Positions 23,642 to 32,089 of a stretch of 64,000 bases of DNA are shown here, piece by piece. The position numbers and the translations under genes are program-made. Source of the DNA: DAITQM01 sp036832975 (lineage in GTDB: Bacteria > Pseudomonadota > Gammaproteobacteria > Xanthomonadales > Wenzhouxiangellaceae); contig DAITQM010000011.1 in NCBI GenBank assembly GCA_036832975.1, forward strand, positions 1-64,000, written 5' to 3'. The notes beneath the pieces are model-generated. The model was not told the origin of the DNA. It searched no databases and saw only the letters and a program-made list of their open reading frames with translations. How positions within the stretch are numbered: the stretch's first letter is position 1; every line of letters starts with the position of its first letter.

Positions 23642-24848
23642 AGACCAACTGGCTCTTGTCGAGGCCGGCGGCGACCAACCCCCAGAACAACCAACCGGCG
23701 GCCACGTCGCTGCCGCGATAGACCACGGTATCGATGAAATTCTTGCTTTTGTATTTGTTGATCCGATCGACCGGCGTAAACAGCATCTCCTTCGCCGGAC
23801 CGATCAAGCCGTAATTCATCGCCCGCTGCCCGATCTGCACGACGATCACGACGAGCAGCGCCGGCAGGGCACCGAGCACGCCGAAGCCGAGCAGCAGAAG
23901 CACGGGCACGACGGCCAGCGTCGCCGCCATGCCGAAGCGCTTGATCAAGCGCACCGTGACCAGCGCCTGCAACAACAGCGCCAGGACGTTGACGGTGAAA
24001 TCGATATGGCCAAAAATTTGGGTCTGGGCGACGAAATCGCCGGTCGATTCGGCGACCAGAACGGCGCGCAGGTTGTAGAGAAAACCGGCGACGATGTTGT
24101 GCAGCAGCATCAGGCCGGCGATCAGCAACAGATACGGCGAAGCCAGCAGGCGACGCACCCCGTCGAGCACGCCGCCAGCCAGTGCCTCCCGATCTTCGGC
24201 GCGTTGCACCGCGTCGTGTTCGATGCTGTAGCGGCGTAGCCGGTAAACGCAAAACGTTGCCGCAAGCAGCATAGCGGCGGTCACTAACAGCAGATTGGCG
24301 ACGCCGATGAGCGGCGCCAGGTAAACCGTCAGCCACGGCCCGGCGATCGCCCCGCTGCTGCCGCCGGCGGCGATCACACCGAACAGGCGGCGAGCCTGGA
24401 GGGTGGTGAACAGATCGACCATGAAGCTCCAGAACACCGAGACGACGAACAGATTGAAGACGCTGAGCCAGACGAAAAACGCCCGGCTCAGCGCCGGACC
24501 GGCGAACTGCCGCTGAAACAGCAGATAAAACAACACGAGGTGGGCGGCGAAAAACAGATAAACGACCGGCAGGAAAACGCGCCGCGGAAACCGGCCGACC
24601 AGCCAGCCGTAAAGCGGCGTCATCGCCAGCATCACAATAAAGGTGGCGGTAAACAGCCACGGGATGTTTTCGACGCCGCCCGCTACGGCCATCGCCTCGC
24701 GCACCGGGCGCAGCATGAAATAGCCGCCGAGCAAGCAGAAAAAATAGACGAAAGAGTATGCCACCGGCGGCCATTCGTCACGGCCGACGAGGGTCAGCGG
24801 TTTCAACCAAAGGATCGGATCGCGCGGCGCATCGACGGCGGCGGACAT
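23550..24848 (-). CDS. ATP/ADP translocase-like (NTT/TLC) major facilitator transporter
   Basis: Protein of 432 residues with about 12 hydrophobic segments. The blocks YFMLRPVREAMAVAGG, SFMVDLF and GPAKEMLFTPVDR with KYKSKNFIDTVVYRGSD are those of the ATP/ADP transporter (TLC) branch of the major facilitator superfamily. Classical members exchange ATP for ADP in obligate intracellular bacteria and plastids; versions in free-living bacteria are common but of unknown substrate. Convergent with the ABC ATPase and overlapping its end. Membrane location is certain, substrate is not. Confidence 0.75.
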   Translation of the reverse strand: MSAAVDAPRDPILWLKPLTLVGRDEWPPVAYSFVYFFCLLGGYFMLRPVREAMAVAGGVENIPWLFTATFIVMLAMTPLYGWLVGRFPRRVFLPVVYLFFAAHLVLFYLLFQRQFAGPALSRAFFVWLSVFNLFVVSVFWSFMVDLFTTLQARRLFGVIAAGGSSGAIAGPWLTVYLAPLIGVANLLLVTAAMLLAATFCVYRLRRYSIEHDAVQRAEDREALAGGVLDGVRRLLASPYLLLIAGLMLLHNIVAGFLYNLRAVLVAESTGDFVAQTQIFGHIDFTVNVLALLLQALVTVRLIKRFGMAATLAVVPVLLLLGFGVLGALPALLVVIVVQIGQRAMNYGLIGPAKEMLFTPVDRINKYKSKNFIDTVVYRGSDVAAGWLFWGLVAAGLDKSQLVFSLLPVLFLWTWLVLRLGRRYRALAAGRAA

Positions 24849-24993
24849 GGCAGGCGGCTCACGGCAAAGGGCCGCGGCGCATGGTAGCAGAACGAGCCGG
24901 CGTCAGTGCCTGGTTATGACTGATACAGAACGCGATCGCCCGCCGGAATCGATCGCCATTTGCATCATATTTCTGGGCGGGGTAAACTGTCAT

Positions 24994-25002
24994 TGTCAGA
25001 CA
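24994..25002. promoter_or_regulatory. Small palindrome before the toxin-antitoxin pair
   Basis: TGTC-A-GACA is an exact inverted repeat 20 bp before the antitoxin ATG, beside a -10-like TAATAC (25005-25010). RelB-type antitoxins usually repress their own promoter through such a site. The repeat is short, so the call is tentative. Confidence 0.3.
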
Positions 25003-25022
25003 TGTAATACAGAACCAACCCG

Positions 25023-25235
25023 ATGCTCGCCATCCGTTTACCGAAAGAAATCGAGGAGCGATTAACCCGGCTCGCAGCCCAGACCGGGCGTACCAAATCT
25101 TATTACGCGCGCGAGGCGATCGCGGCACATTTGGAAGATCTGGAAGATCGATATTTGGCAATGCACCGTCTGGAACATCCCACCCGGCGTTGGACGATGG
25201 AAGAAATGGAGCAGGGGCTTGATCTGGAAGGTTGA
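25023..25235 (+). CDS. RelB/ribbon-helix-helix antitoxin
   Basis: Protein of 70 residues. The N-terminal MLAIRLPKEIEERLTRLA followed by TGRTKSYYAREAI is a ribbon-helix-helix DNA-binding fold, as in antitoxins of the RelB/DUF6290 type. The C-terminal half (RYLAMHRLEHPTRRWTMEEM) would wrap and block the toxin. The toxin gene overlaps its end by 17 bp, the usual translationally coupled antitoxin-first order. Confidence 0.85.
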   Translation: MLAIRLPKEIEERLTRLAAQTGRTKSYYAREAIAAHLEDLEDRYLAMHRLEHPTRRWTMEEMEQGLDLEG

Positions 25236-25485
25236 ATGGGATGATCGTGCCGCCAAAGAATTACGCCGCCTGAGCGTCGAGGTTCAGCAGAAAATCCTGC
25301 GTTTTTTTCGTACTCGAATTTCCGTACCTGAAAACCCCCGCCGGTTCGGCAGAGCGCTGTCCCGCGAGTTACATGGCCTCTGGCGTTACCGGTTGGGCGA
25401 TTACCGGATGATCTGCCGGATTGAACAAGACCGAATGGTTGTGTTGGTGGTACGGGTTGGTCATCGCAGCCACGTTTATAGATAA
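25219..25485 (+). CDS. RelE/ParE-family toxin
   Basis: Protein of 88 residues. MIWKVEWDDRAAKELRRLS, then LHGLWRYRLGDYRMICRI and VLVVRVGHRSHVYR are the standard RelE-fold blocks. RelE members cleave mRNA in the ribosome, ParE members block gyrase; the Arg residues near the end (RVGHR) favour RelE. The start is TTG at 25219, inside the antitoxin gene, with GGAG and AGGGG upstream. No ATG could give the conserved first strand. Confidence 0.85.
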   Translation: MIWKVEWDDRAAKELRRLSVEVQQKILRFFRTRISVPENPRRFGRALSRELHGLWRYRLGDYRMICRIEQDRMVVLVVRVGHRSHVYR

Positions 25486-25557
25486 CGACCGGCTATCTTC
25501 CCGCCGCCCACATCCAAACCCCGACAGCCGCTTCAGGCGGCGAAGCATCGAGGTTGT

Positions 25558-26646
25558 TCAGCCCTCGACCACCTGCACGCTCTGCCCGGGGCGGAGGCGT
25601 TCGTTGCCGCGGATGATGACCTGGCTGCCCGCGGTGAGATCGCCGAGGACTTCGATGCGCTCTTCGTTGCCGATGCCGGTGGTCACATCGACGCGGCGGG
25701 CGGTCATGTCCTCGCCGACGACGAAGACCGCGATGCCGTCGCCACGCAGGACCAGCGCGTCGCGCGGCACCGACAGCACTTCGCGCTGGCCGGCGACCGG
25801 GATCGCGAGGCGCACGGTCTGGCCGGCGGCATAGGCGCCGGGCGGGACGTCAAGGCGCAATTCAAACACGTGCGTCGCCTCATCGCCGAGCGCGACCACG
25901 GTGCGCACCCGGCCTTCACCGCGCACCGCGCCGGCTTGGACCGGCAGGTACAGGCCGTCACTGACGAACGGCAGATAATCGAGCGGCGGACGGGCGACGA
26001 CTTCGAGGTGGTCGGGATCGACGATCCGCGCCACCGCCTCGCCGACCGCGACCCGCTCGCCCGGATTGCGCAAACGTTCGACGACCTTGCCGGCGAACGG
26101 GGCGCGGATCCGGGTGCGTTCGATCTGATCTTGGGTCTGCGCCAGGCGGCTTTCGGCGACTTTGAGTTCACTGGCGGCGATCCGGGCATCGGAACGGGTC
26201 TGGGCCAGCGTGCTGGCGGCCGTCAGATGCCGTTCGCTGAGCTGCTCCTGGCGCTCGCTTTCGCCTTGCAGGTAGGCCAGCCGGGCGCGGGCCCGTTCGA
26301 CCTCGGCGGCCAACTCGGCGGCGCGCAGGACCAGCGCGGTGTCTTCGATTCGGGCGATCTCGTCGCCGGCGGCCACCCGCGTCCCGACTTCGGCGACCGA
26401 CAGCAGGCGGCCTTCGACTTCCGCCGCCAGCCGGGCGTCGGCGCGGCTGATCACCGTGCCCGCGACCCAGGTCATCGGCGCCATCGACTCGATGCTCACC
26501 GGCGCCACGCGGACCGGAGCCGGCGGTTCCTGGGCCGCCGTCCCGACGGCCACCGTCAGCGCGGTGAGCAGCAAACCCGTGTTCCTCATCGCGCTCGCCG
26601 AACCGCCCGCGACCCGTCGGCCAGCGATGTCCTTCATCTTTCTCAT
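25558..26646 (-). CDS. RND efflux periplasmic adaptor (membrane fusion protein)
   Basis: Protein of 362 residues from the ATG that overlaps the pump stop (ATGA); an internal ATG at 26589 would give a tighter signal peptide (MRNTGLLLTALTVAVGTAAQ) and 343 residues. It shows the barrel-sandwich hybrid halves (GTVISRADARLAAEVEGRL and TRIRAPFAGKVVERLRNPGE), a coiled-coil hairpin between them (AAELAAEVERARARLAYLQG) and a beta-barrel C-terminus. It would link the inner-membrane RND pump to an outer-membrane channel, which is not encoded nearby. No lipobox is seen. Confidence 0.9.
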   Translation of the reverse strand: MRKMKDIAGRRVAGGSASAMRNTGLLLTALTVAVGTAAQEPPAPVRVAPVSIESMAPMTWVAGTVISRADARLAAEVEGRLLSVAEVGTRVAAGDEIARIEDTALVLRAAELAAEVERARARLAYLQGESERQEQLSERHLTAASTLAQTRSDARIAASELKVAESRLAQTQDQIERTRIRAPFAGKVVERLRNPGERVAVGEAVARIVDPDHLEVVARPPLDYLPFVSDGLYLPVQAGAVRGEGRVRTVVALGDEATHVFELRLDVPPGAYAAGQTVRLAIPVAGQREVLSVPRDALVLRGDGIAVFVVGEDMTARRVDVTTGIGNEERIEVLGDLTAGSQVIIRGNERLRPGQSVQVVEG

Positions 26647-29600
26647 TTCACCACCGTTCCGATCGCCGCCGCCGGCGAGAAGGTGCGCCGCCTGGCAAGG
26701 GTGGCCTCGCCAAGGCGCAATAGACTGGGCAGCAGAATCAACGTAAACACCGTACTCAACAGCATGCCGCCGACGATCACCGCCGCCAGGCCGCGGTACA
26801 ACTCGCTGCCCGAGCCCGGCAGCAACCATAACGGCAACATGCCGAAGACGCTGGTCAAGGTACTCATCAGGATCGGCCTGAGGCGCAACTGGACCGCCGA
26901 ATGCACCGCCGCCGCCCGCGCCAGCCCCTCTTCCCGTTCGCCCTGGCGGGCGCGATAGACCAGCAAAATGGCATTGTTAACAACCAGGCCGAGCAAAATC
27001 ACAAATCCGATCATCGTCATCAAATCGAGCGGTTGCGGTGTAAAAAGCGCGGTCAGGCGCAACACGACAAGCCCACCGACGGCGGCCATCGGGATCGTAG
27101 TCATCACCAGCAAGCTGTCGCGGAAAGACTGGAACAGAGCACTGATCAAAAGATATAAGATCACCATCGCCAAAATAAAACTGCCCGACATCGAGCGCAG
27201 CGCTTCGCTGAGCGCCTCGGCCGTACCGCGGAACAGAATGCTGCCGTCTTCCGGCAAGGCGGTGCGGATCTGCGGTACGACATCGCGTTCGATGGTTTTC
27301 AGTACGTCCTCCAACGCCAGGCCGGCCGGCGGTGTGACTTGCAGCGTAATCGTCCGCCGCCGATCGACGCGGCGGATCTGGTTGGGGCCGGCGGTGCGGG
27401 TCAGGCGGGTCAACTCGCCGAGCGTCTGGATTTCGCCGCTCGGCGTCGCCAGCGGGATCGCCGCCAATTCCTCGGGCGTGCGCCATTCATCGGCGCGCAA
27501 GACGATATTCATCCGCCGGTTGCCGTCGAAATACTCGCCGACGAACGCCCCGTCGCCGAGGGCCCGAACCACGGTACCCATCCGCACCCGGTTCCAGCCG
27601 ACTTCGGCGATGCGCCGGTCATCGGGGATCAACCGGATTTCGGGTTCGGCCATTTCGAGCGCCGGCTGCGGCTGGACCTGGACACCGGGCAACGCCTGGC
27701 GCAACGCCTCGAATCCGCGAGTGGCGGCGGCCAGAAGTTGGGGGTAATCGGCGCTGCCCAGATCGACATCGATCCGCCGCCCGCCGCGACCCCCGAAAAT
27801 CGGCGCCCGGCTGACTCCGCCGAAAGTGTCGGGAAAACCAGTGATTGCATCCTGGTTCAACACTTCCAACATCCGCTCGACCTCGCCGTCGTCAGCGGCG
27901 CGGGCGCCGATAAACGCGCCGCTGCCGAAAAAGCCGAGAAACGTGTTGCGAATCTTCGGCTCGCGCTCGCCGTCGAGATAAGGCCGGAGCCGGTCGTTGA
28001 TGACTTCGACGATTTCGTGCTCGGCGGCCTCCATGCCGGTACCCGGCGGGGTGACCAGAAAACCGAAAACGAAATTGCGCTTGCCCTCGGGCAAATAGTC
28101 GGTTGCCGGCATCAAAAGCAAGGCGAACAGCAGCGGGCCGAGCGTCAGACCGGCGATCCAGGCGAAACGCTGGCGGGGCGTCGCGGTCAAGCGCATCACG
28201 CCGTCGGCGATGCGCCGCCAGGTATCGGCGTTACGGTCCTTGAGGCCGCTGCCGCCGAGTAGCCGACCGGCCGCCGCCGGCAGCACTGTGATCGCGACGA
28301 TCAGCGAGGCGATGATCGCCGCCGAAATAGTCAGTGCCAGGTCGCTGAACAACTGGCCGGCTTCGTCGCGCAAAAAGATCACCGGCAGGAAAATCGCCAC
28401 CGTCGTCGCAGTCGAAGCGACCAGCGCCCCCCACACCTGATCGACGCCGGTCTTCGCCGCCGCTGCGGGTTCACGACCCGCCTCGCGCAGCCGGACGATA
28501 TTTTCAAGGACGACGATCGCCGCGTCGAGCACCATGCCGATGGCGAACGCCAGGCCGGCGAGCGAAATGATGTTCAGCGTCCGGCCGAGGGCGTTCATCA
28601 CGATGAACGAGGCGAACAGGCACAGCGGGATCGCCAGCGCCACGACCAGCGTCGCGCGCAACTTGCGCAGGAACCACCACAACACGCCGACGGCAAGGAT
28701 GACGCCGATGAGCAAATTATTGCGCACCATGCTGATCGCCGCGCGGATATAGATCGAGTTGTCGGACGACTGCGTGATCTTGAGGCCGCGCGGCTTCAGC
28801 TCGGTGCGTTCGAGTTCAGCCACCGTGCGCTTGAGTTCGCTCATGATCTGAAGGACATTGGCGCCGCTTTCGGCGACCACATTGATGGCGATCGACGGCC
28901 CGCCGTTTTGCGTGAACACCGCGCCGCGATCCTGCATCGCCCGTTCGACGCGCGCCAGATCGCGCAGCCGCACCGGCCGGCCCTGGCGCCAGTCGAGCAC
29001 GAGGTCGCCGAGTTCGGCGGCATCCAGCTTGCCGGCGAAACGCACGGTGTATTGCCGGCGCCCGACCTCATTGAAGCCGGCCGAGACATCCTGGTTGCTG
29101 CCCACCTGATCGCCGATCGTACTGAGATCGACGCCCAGCGACGCGGCGCGGTACGGGTCGAACGTGATCCGAATCTCCTCGCCGCGGCCGCCGAACACCC
29201 GCGACGAGGCGACACCCGCGATGCGCTCGAACCGCGGCCGGATCACCTCCTCGACGAAATCCTGGTAGCCGACGATCTCCCGGTCGTTGCCGGGCAGCGT
29301 CTGGATCGCGAACCAGGCGATCGAATCGCCGCGGTTGTCGCTGCCCAGACGCACCGTCGGCTCGGTGACATCGACCGGGTAACGCGGTACCTGGTTGAGC
29401 CGGTTCAGCACCTCGATCAGCGCCCGGTTCATGTCGGCTTCGAGATCGAATTCGAGGTTGATCGAGCCTTCACCCTGCGCCGCGGTCGAGGTCATCCGGC
29501 GCAGTCCCGGGATGCCGCGCAGCATGTTCTCTTGCGGTTCGATGATCTCCGCCTCGACTTCCTGCGGCGCCGCGGCACGCCACCCGGTGTTGACCGAAAT

Positions 29601-29732
29601 CTGCGGCCGCTGCACTTCGGGCGTGAGCTGCACCGGCAGCGCCGTCAGGCTCAGAACACCGAAAATGGCGAGTAGGATGCCGCCGACGGCGACCGCGACC
29701 TTGTTAGCCAGGGATAGACGGGTGAGGATCAA
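26643..29732 (-). CDS. RND-family efflux pump, AcrB-type
   Basis: Protein of 1029 residues. It starts at TTG (29732), with ACAGGA nine bases upstream, giving MILTRLSLANKVAVAVGG, the usual RND opening helix; the open frame continues 43 codons upstream without similarity. Two sets of membrane helices flank large periplasmic loops. Motifs include FAIGMVLDAAIVVLENI with adjacent acidic residues in helix 4, and the second-half VILLGLVVNNAILLV. It exports a substrate driven by protons. The pump gene precedes the adaptor, the reverse of the common order. Drug, metal or lipid specificity cannot be told. Confidence 0.92.
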   Translation of the reverse strand: MILTRLSLANKVAVAVGGILLAIFGVLSLTALPVQLTPEVQRPQISVNTGWRAAAPQEVEAEIIEPQENMLRGIPGLRRMTSTAAQGEGSINLEFDLEADMNRALIEVLNRLNQVPRYPVDVTEPTVRLGSDNRGDSIAWFAIQTLPGNDREIVGYQDFVEEVIRPRFERIAGVASSRVFGGRGEEIRITFDPYRAASLGVDLSTIGDQVGSNQDVSAGFNEVGRRQYTVRFAGKLDAAELGDLVLDWRQGRPVRLRDLARVERAMQDRGAVFTQNGGPSIAINVVAESGANVLQIMSELKRTVAELERTELKPRGLKITQSSDNSIYIRAAISMVRNNLLIGVILAVGVLWWFLRKLRATLVVALAIPLCLFASFIVMNALGRTLNIISLAGLAFAIGMVLDAAIVVLENIVRLREAGREPAAAAKTGVDQVWGALVASTATTVAIFLPVIFLRDEAGQLFSDLALTISAAIIASLIVAITVLPAAAGRLLGGSGLKDRNADTWRRIADGVMRLTATPRQRFAWIAGLTLGPLLFALLLMPATDYLPEGKRNFVFGFLVTPPGTGMEAAEHEIVEVINDRLRPYLDGEREPKIRNTFLGFFGSGAFIGARAADDGEVERMLEVLNQDAITGFPDTFGGVSRAPIFGGRGGRRIDVDLGSADYPQLLAAATRGFEALRQALPGVQVQPQPALEMAEPEIRLIPDDRRIAEVGWNRVRMGTVVRALGDGAFVGEYFDGNRRMNIVLRADEWRTPEELAAIPLATPSGEIQTLGELTRLTRTAGPNQIRRVDRRRTITLQVTPPAGLALEDVLKTIERDVVPQIRTALPEDGSILFRGTAEALSEALRSMSGSFILAMVILYLLISALFQSFRDSLLVMTTIPMAAVGGLVVLRLTALFTPQPLDLMTMIGFVILLGLVVNNAILLVYRARQGEREEGLARAAAVHSAVQLRLRPILMSTLTSVFGMLPLWLLPGSGSELYRGLAAVIVGGMLLSTVFTLILLPSLLRLGEATLARRRTFSPAAAIGTVVK

Positions 29733-29764
29733 GCAGTGGAATCCTGTTGACGGGGAGAAGCGCA

Positions 29765-29790
29765 ATCGCCGGCGTACTCGCGCCGGCGAT
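29765..29790. promoter_or_regulatory. 26-bp palindrome upstream of the RND operon
   Basis: ATCGCCGGCG (29765-29774) and CGCCGGCGAT (29781-29790) are perfect arms with a 6-bp spacer, 33 bp upstream of the pump start codon. A second inverted repeat, GGGAAT-N10-ATTCCC, lies at 29800-29821. Either could be the operator of an efflux regulator, but no regulator gene is adjacent. A leader hairpin is the alternative. Confidence 0.4.
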
Positions 29791-29847
29791 AAAAAGACCG
29801 GGAATCTACGAAATAATTCCCTTCCTGAACGATCGATCCGAATGGCT

Positions 29848-29871
29848 CCTTCCCCCGTCAACGGGGGAAGG
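29848..29871. repeat. REP-like GC-rich palindrome, copy 1
   Basis: CCTTCCCCCGT (29848-29858), loop CA, and ACGGGGGAAGG (29861-29871) form an 11-bp perfect stem, followed by GTCGGGATGGGGG. A near-identical stem occurs at 60720-60744. Both are intergenic, as expected of dispersed REP-type elements. Confidence 0.55.
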
Positions 29872-29990
29872 TCGGGATGGGGGCAACCGGGGGAGTGGGC
29901 TCCCTGCCCCGACTTGCAGCCGCAGTCCGCTGGCCGCCCGCCCTCGCATGGCGTATCCTACTCGGCCGCAGCCTTCGACACCGTCCCCAT

Positions 29991-31565
29991 ATGGAATACG
30001 ACGACATCATCATCGGCGCCGGCACGGCCGGCTGCGTACTGGCCAACCGGCTGAGCGCCGGCGGCACGCGACGCGTCCTGCTGCTCGAGGCCGGCGGCCG
30101 CGACTGGAATCCGTTCATCCATATGCCGGCGGGGCTCGCCCAACTGGTCCGCCATCGCGGTCTCAACTGGAACTACTGCACCGAGCCGGAACCCGAGCTG
30201 GGCGGCCGGCGGTTGTATTGGCCGCGCGGCAAGGTCTTGGGCGGCAGCAGCAGCATCAACGCCATGTGCTACGTGCGCGGCCAGCCCGCAGATTACGACG
30301 GCTGGGCCGCGGCCGGCAATCCCGGCTGGGGCTTCGCCGACGTCCTGCCGTATTTCATGAAAAGCGAGGACCAGCAGCGCGGCGCCTCGCCATGGCACGG
30401 CACCGGCGGGCCGCTCGCCGTTTCCGACCTGCGCCATACCAATCCGCTGTCCGGGGTGTTCCTCGCCGCGGCGAAAGCCGCCGGCTACCCGGCCAACGAC
30501 GATTTCAACGGCGCCCGGCAGGAAGGTTTCGGCTACTACCAGGTCACGCAGCGCGACGGCCAGCGGTGCAGTGCCACCGCCTGGCTCGAACCGGTCAAAG
30601 AGCGCGACAACCTGACGATCGTGATCCGCGCCCTGGCCGAACGCCTCGTCTTCGACGGCCGGCGCGCCGCGGGTGTGCGCTACCGCCACCAGGGGAAAAG
30701 CTTCACCGCCCACGGCGGCCGGATCATCCTCGCCGGCGGAGCGATCAATTCGCCGCAGCTTCTGATGCTCTCGGGTATCGGTCCGGCCGATCATTTACGC
30801 TCTCTCGACATCCCCGTGGTCCACCCCCTGCCCGGGGTCGGTGCCAACCTACAGGACCATCTCGACGTCTGCACCCTGCAAAGCTGCACGCAGCCGATCA
30901 CTTACGATCAGCTCAACGAAATCGGCGTCGGGCTGCGCTACTGGTTGAGCCACGAAGGCATCGGCAGTTCGAACATCGCCGAAGCCGGCGGTTTCGCCAA
31001 AAGCCGCCACGCCGGCGACGACCGCCCGGACGTGCAGTTCCATTTCGTCCCGGCCCAGCTCGACGACCACGGTCGCAACCGGCTACCGGGCTACGGCTAC
31101 ACGCTGCACGCCTGCCCGCTGCGGCCGCAAAGCCGCGGCCGGCTGTTGCTCGACTCGGCCGATCCGGCCCGCCCACCGGCCATACACGCCCACTATCTGG
31201 CGGCCGAATACGACCGCCGGATGATGATCGAATGCGTTCGGATGAGCCGGGAGATCTTCGCCGCCGCGCCGTTCGCGCCCTACCGCGGCCCGGAGATATT
31301 TCCAGGCGATGCGATTCGTGACGACGCTGCTCTGCTCGCCTTTGTCCGGCGCAAAGCCGAGACGATTTACCACCCGGTCGGCACCTGCAAGATGGGTCGT
31401 GACGACGCCGCGGTCGTCGATCACCGCCTGGCCGTGCACGGCTTGGAGGCCCTGCACGTCGTCGATGCCTCCGTCATGCCGCAACTGACCAGTGGCAATA
31501 CCAACGCGCCAGTGCTGATGATCGCCGAAAAAGCCGCCGATTTATTGCTGGAGTCGGTGCCGTGA
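29991..31565 (+). CDS. GMC-family FAD oxidoreductase (choline dehydrogenase-like)
   Basis: Protein of 524 residues. The FAD-binding GAGTAG lies at residues 9-14 and LLLEAGGRD follows. PRGKVLGGSSSINAM is GMC signature 1 and GGAINSPQLLMLSGIGP is signature 2. The catalytic histidine is His461 in YHPVGTCKMG, and the partner Asn is in SGNTNAP (501-507). Members oxidise alcohols such as choline. ATG at 29991 begins directly at the dinucleotide fold, so the protein is cytoplasmic or membrane-associated without an export signal. Its stop overlaps the next gene (GTGA), coupling it to the protease/7TM/ligase trio. Confidence 0.88.
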   Translation: MEYDDIIIGAGTAGCVLANRLSAGGTRRVLLLEAGGRDWNPFIHMPAGLAQLVRHRGLNWNYCTEPEPELGGRRLYWPRGKVLGGSSSINAMCYVRGQPADYDGWAAAGNPGWGFADVLPYFMKSEDQQRGASPWHGTGGPLAVSDLRHTNPLSGVFLAAAKAAGYPANDDFNGARQEGFGYYQVTQRDGQRCSATAWLEPVKERDNLTIVIRALAERLVFDGRRAAGVRYRHQGKSFTAHGGRIILAGGAINSPQLLMLSGIGPADHLRSLDIPVVHPLPGVGANLQDHLDVCTLQSCTQPITYDQLNEIGVGLRYWLSHEGIGSSNIAEAGGFAKSRHAGDDRPDVQFHFVPAQLDDHGRNRLPGYGYTLHACPLRPQSRGRLLLDSADPARPPAIHAHYLAAEYDRRMMIECVRMSREIFAAAPFAPYRGPEIFPGDAIRDDAALLAFVRRKAETIYHPVGTCKMGRDDAAVVDHRLAVHGLEALHVVDASVMPQLTSGNTNAPVLMIAEKAADLLLESVP

Positions 31566-32089
31566 AGCGCACCTGGCTTCTTTATCTATTTCTGCCGCTC
31601 GCCGCGCTGACGCCGTTGGCGACTGCCGAGTTGTCGATTTTCGGCTGGATAGAACGGGTGCAGATCCTGGACGGAGCTTTGATCCTGAAAGCCAAATTCG
31701 ACACCGGCGCCGCGACGTCGTCACTCGACGCGACCGAGATCCAGATCTTCCGCCGTGCCGAACGCCGCTGGGTGCGTTTCACGGTCAGAGCGACCAACGA
31801 CGGCGAACCGCTGGTGCTCGAACGGCCGGTGCTGCGCACGGTGCGCATCGTCCGCCACGACGGCGCACACCAACGCCGCGCGGTCATCAGCCTCGATGTC
31901 TGCTTCGGCAACCACCATCGCGAAGTAGAATTCACGCTGATCGACCGCCGCGAATTCATCTATCCGGTCCTCCTCGGACGCAGCGCCCTGGAAGGCGCGG
32001 CGCTGGTCGATCCGGGAGCGACTTTTCTCAGCAAGCCTCAGTGTTTTAGCCCAGATCGCAAGGCAAGCGAGCCGCCGGTGCACCCATGA
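31562..32089 (+). CDS. RimB-like putative zinc/aspartic-type protease, exported
   Basis: Protein of 175 residues from GTG overlapping the GMC stop. A signal peptide (LLYLFLPLAALTPLATA) precedes the core ERVQILDGALILKAKFDTGAATSSLDA. The KFDTGA-TSSLDA motif defines the family annotated as ATP-dependent zinc protease (RimB/DUF-type, PF05618) and resembles a retropepsin-like aspartic site. DRREFIYPVLLGRSAL near the end is also conserved. The next gene starts inside its stop codon (ATGA). Together with that gene and the ligase it forms a known conserved trio with no agreed function. Confidence 0.8.
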   Translation: MKRTWLLYLFLPLAALTPLATAELSIFGWIERVQILDGALILKAKFDTGAATSSLDATEIQIFRRAERRWVRFTVRATNDGEPLVLERPVLRTVRIVRHDGAHQRRAVISLDVCFGNHHREVEFTLIDRREFIYPVLLGRSALEGAALVDPGATFLSKPQCFSPDRKASEPPVHP

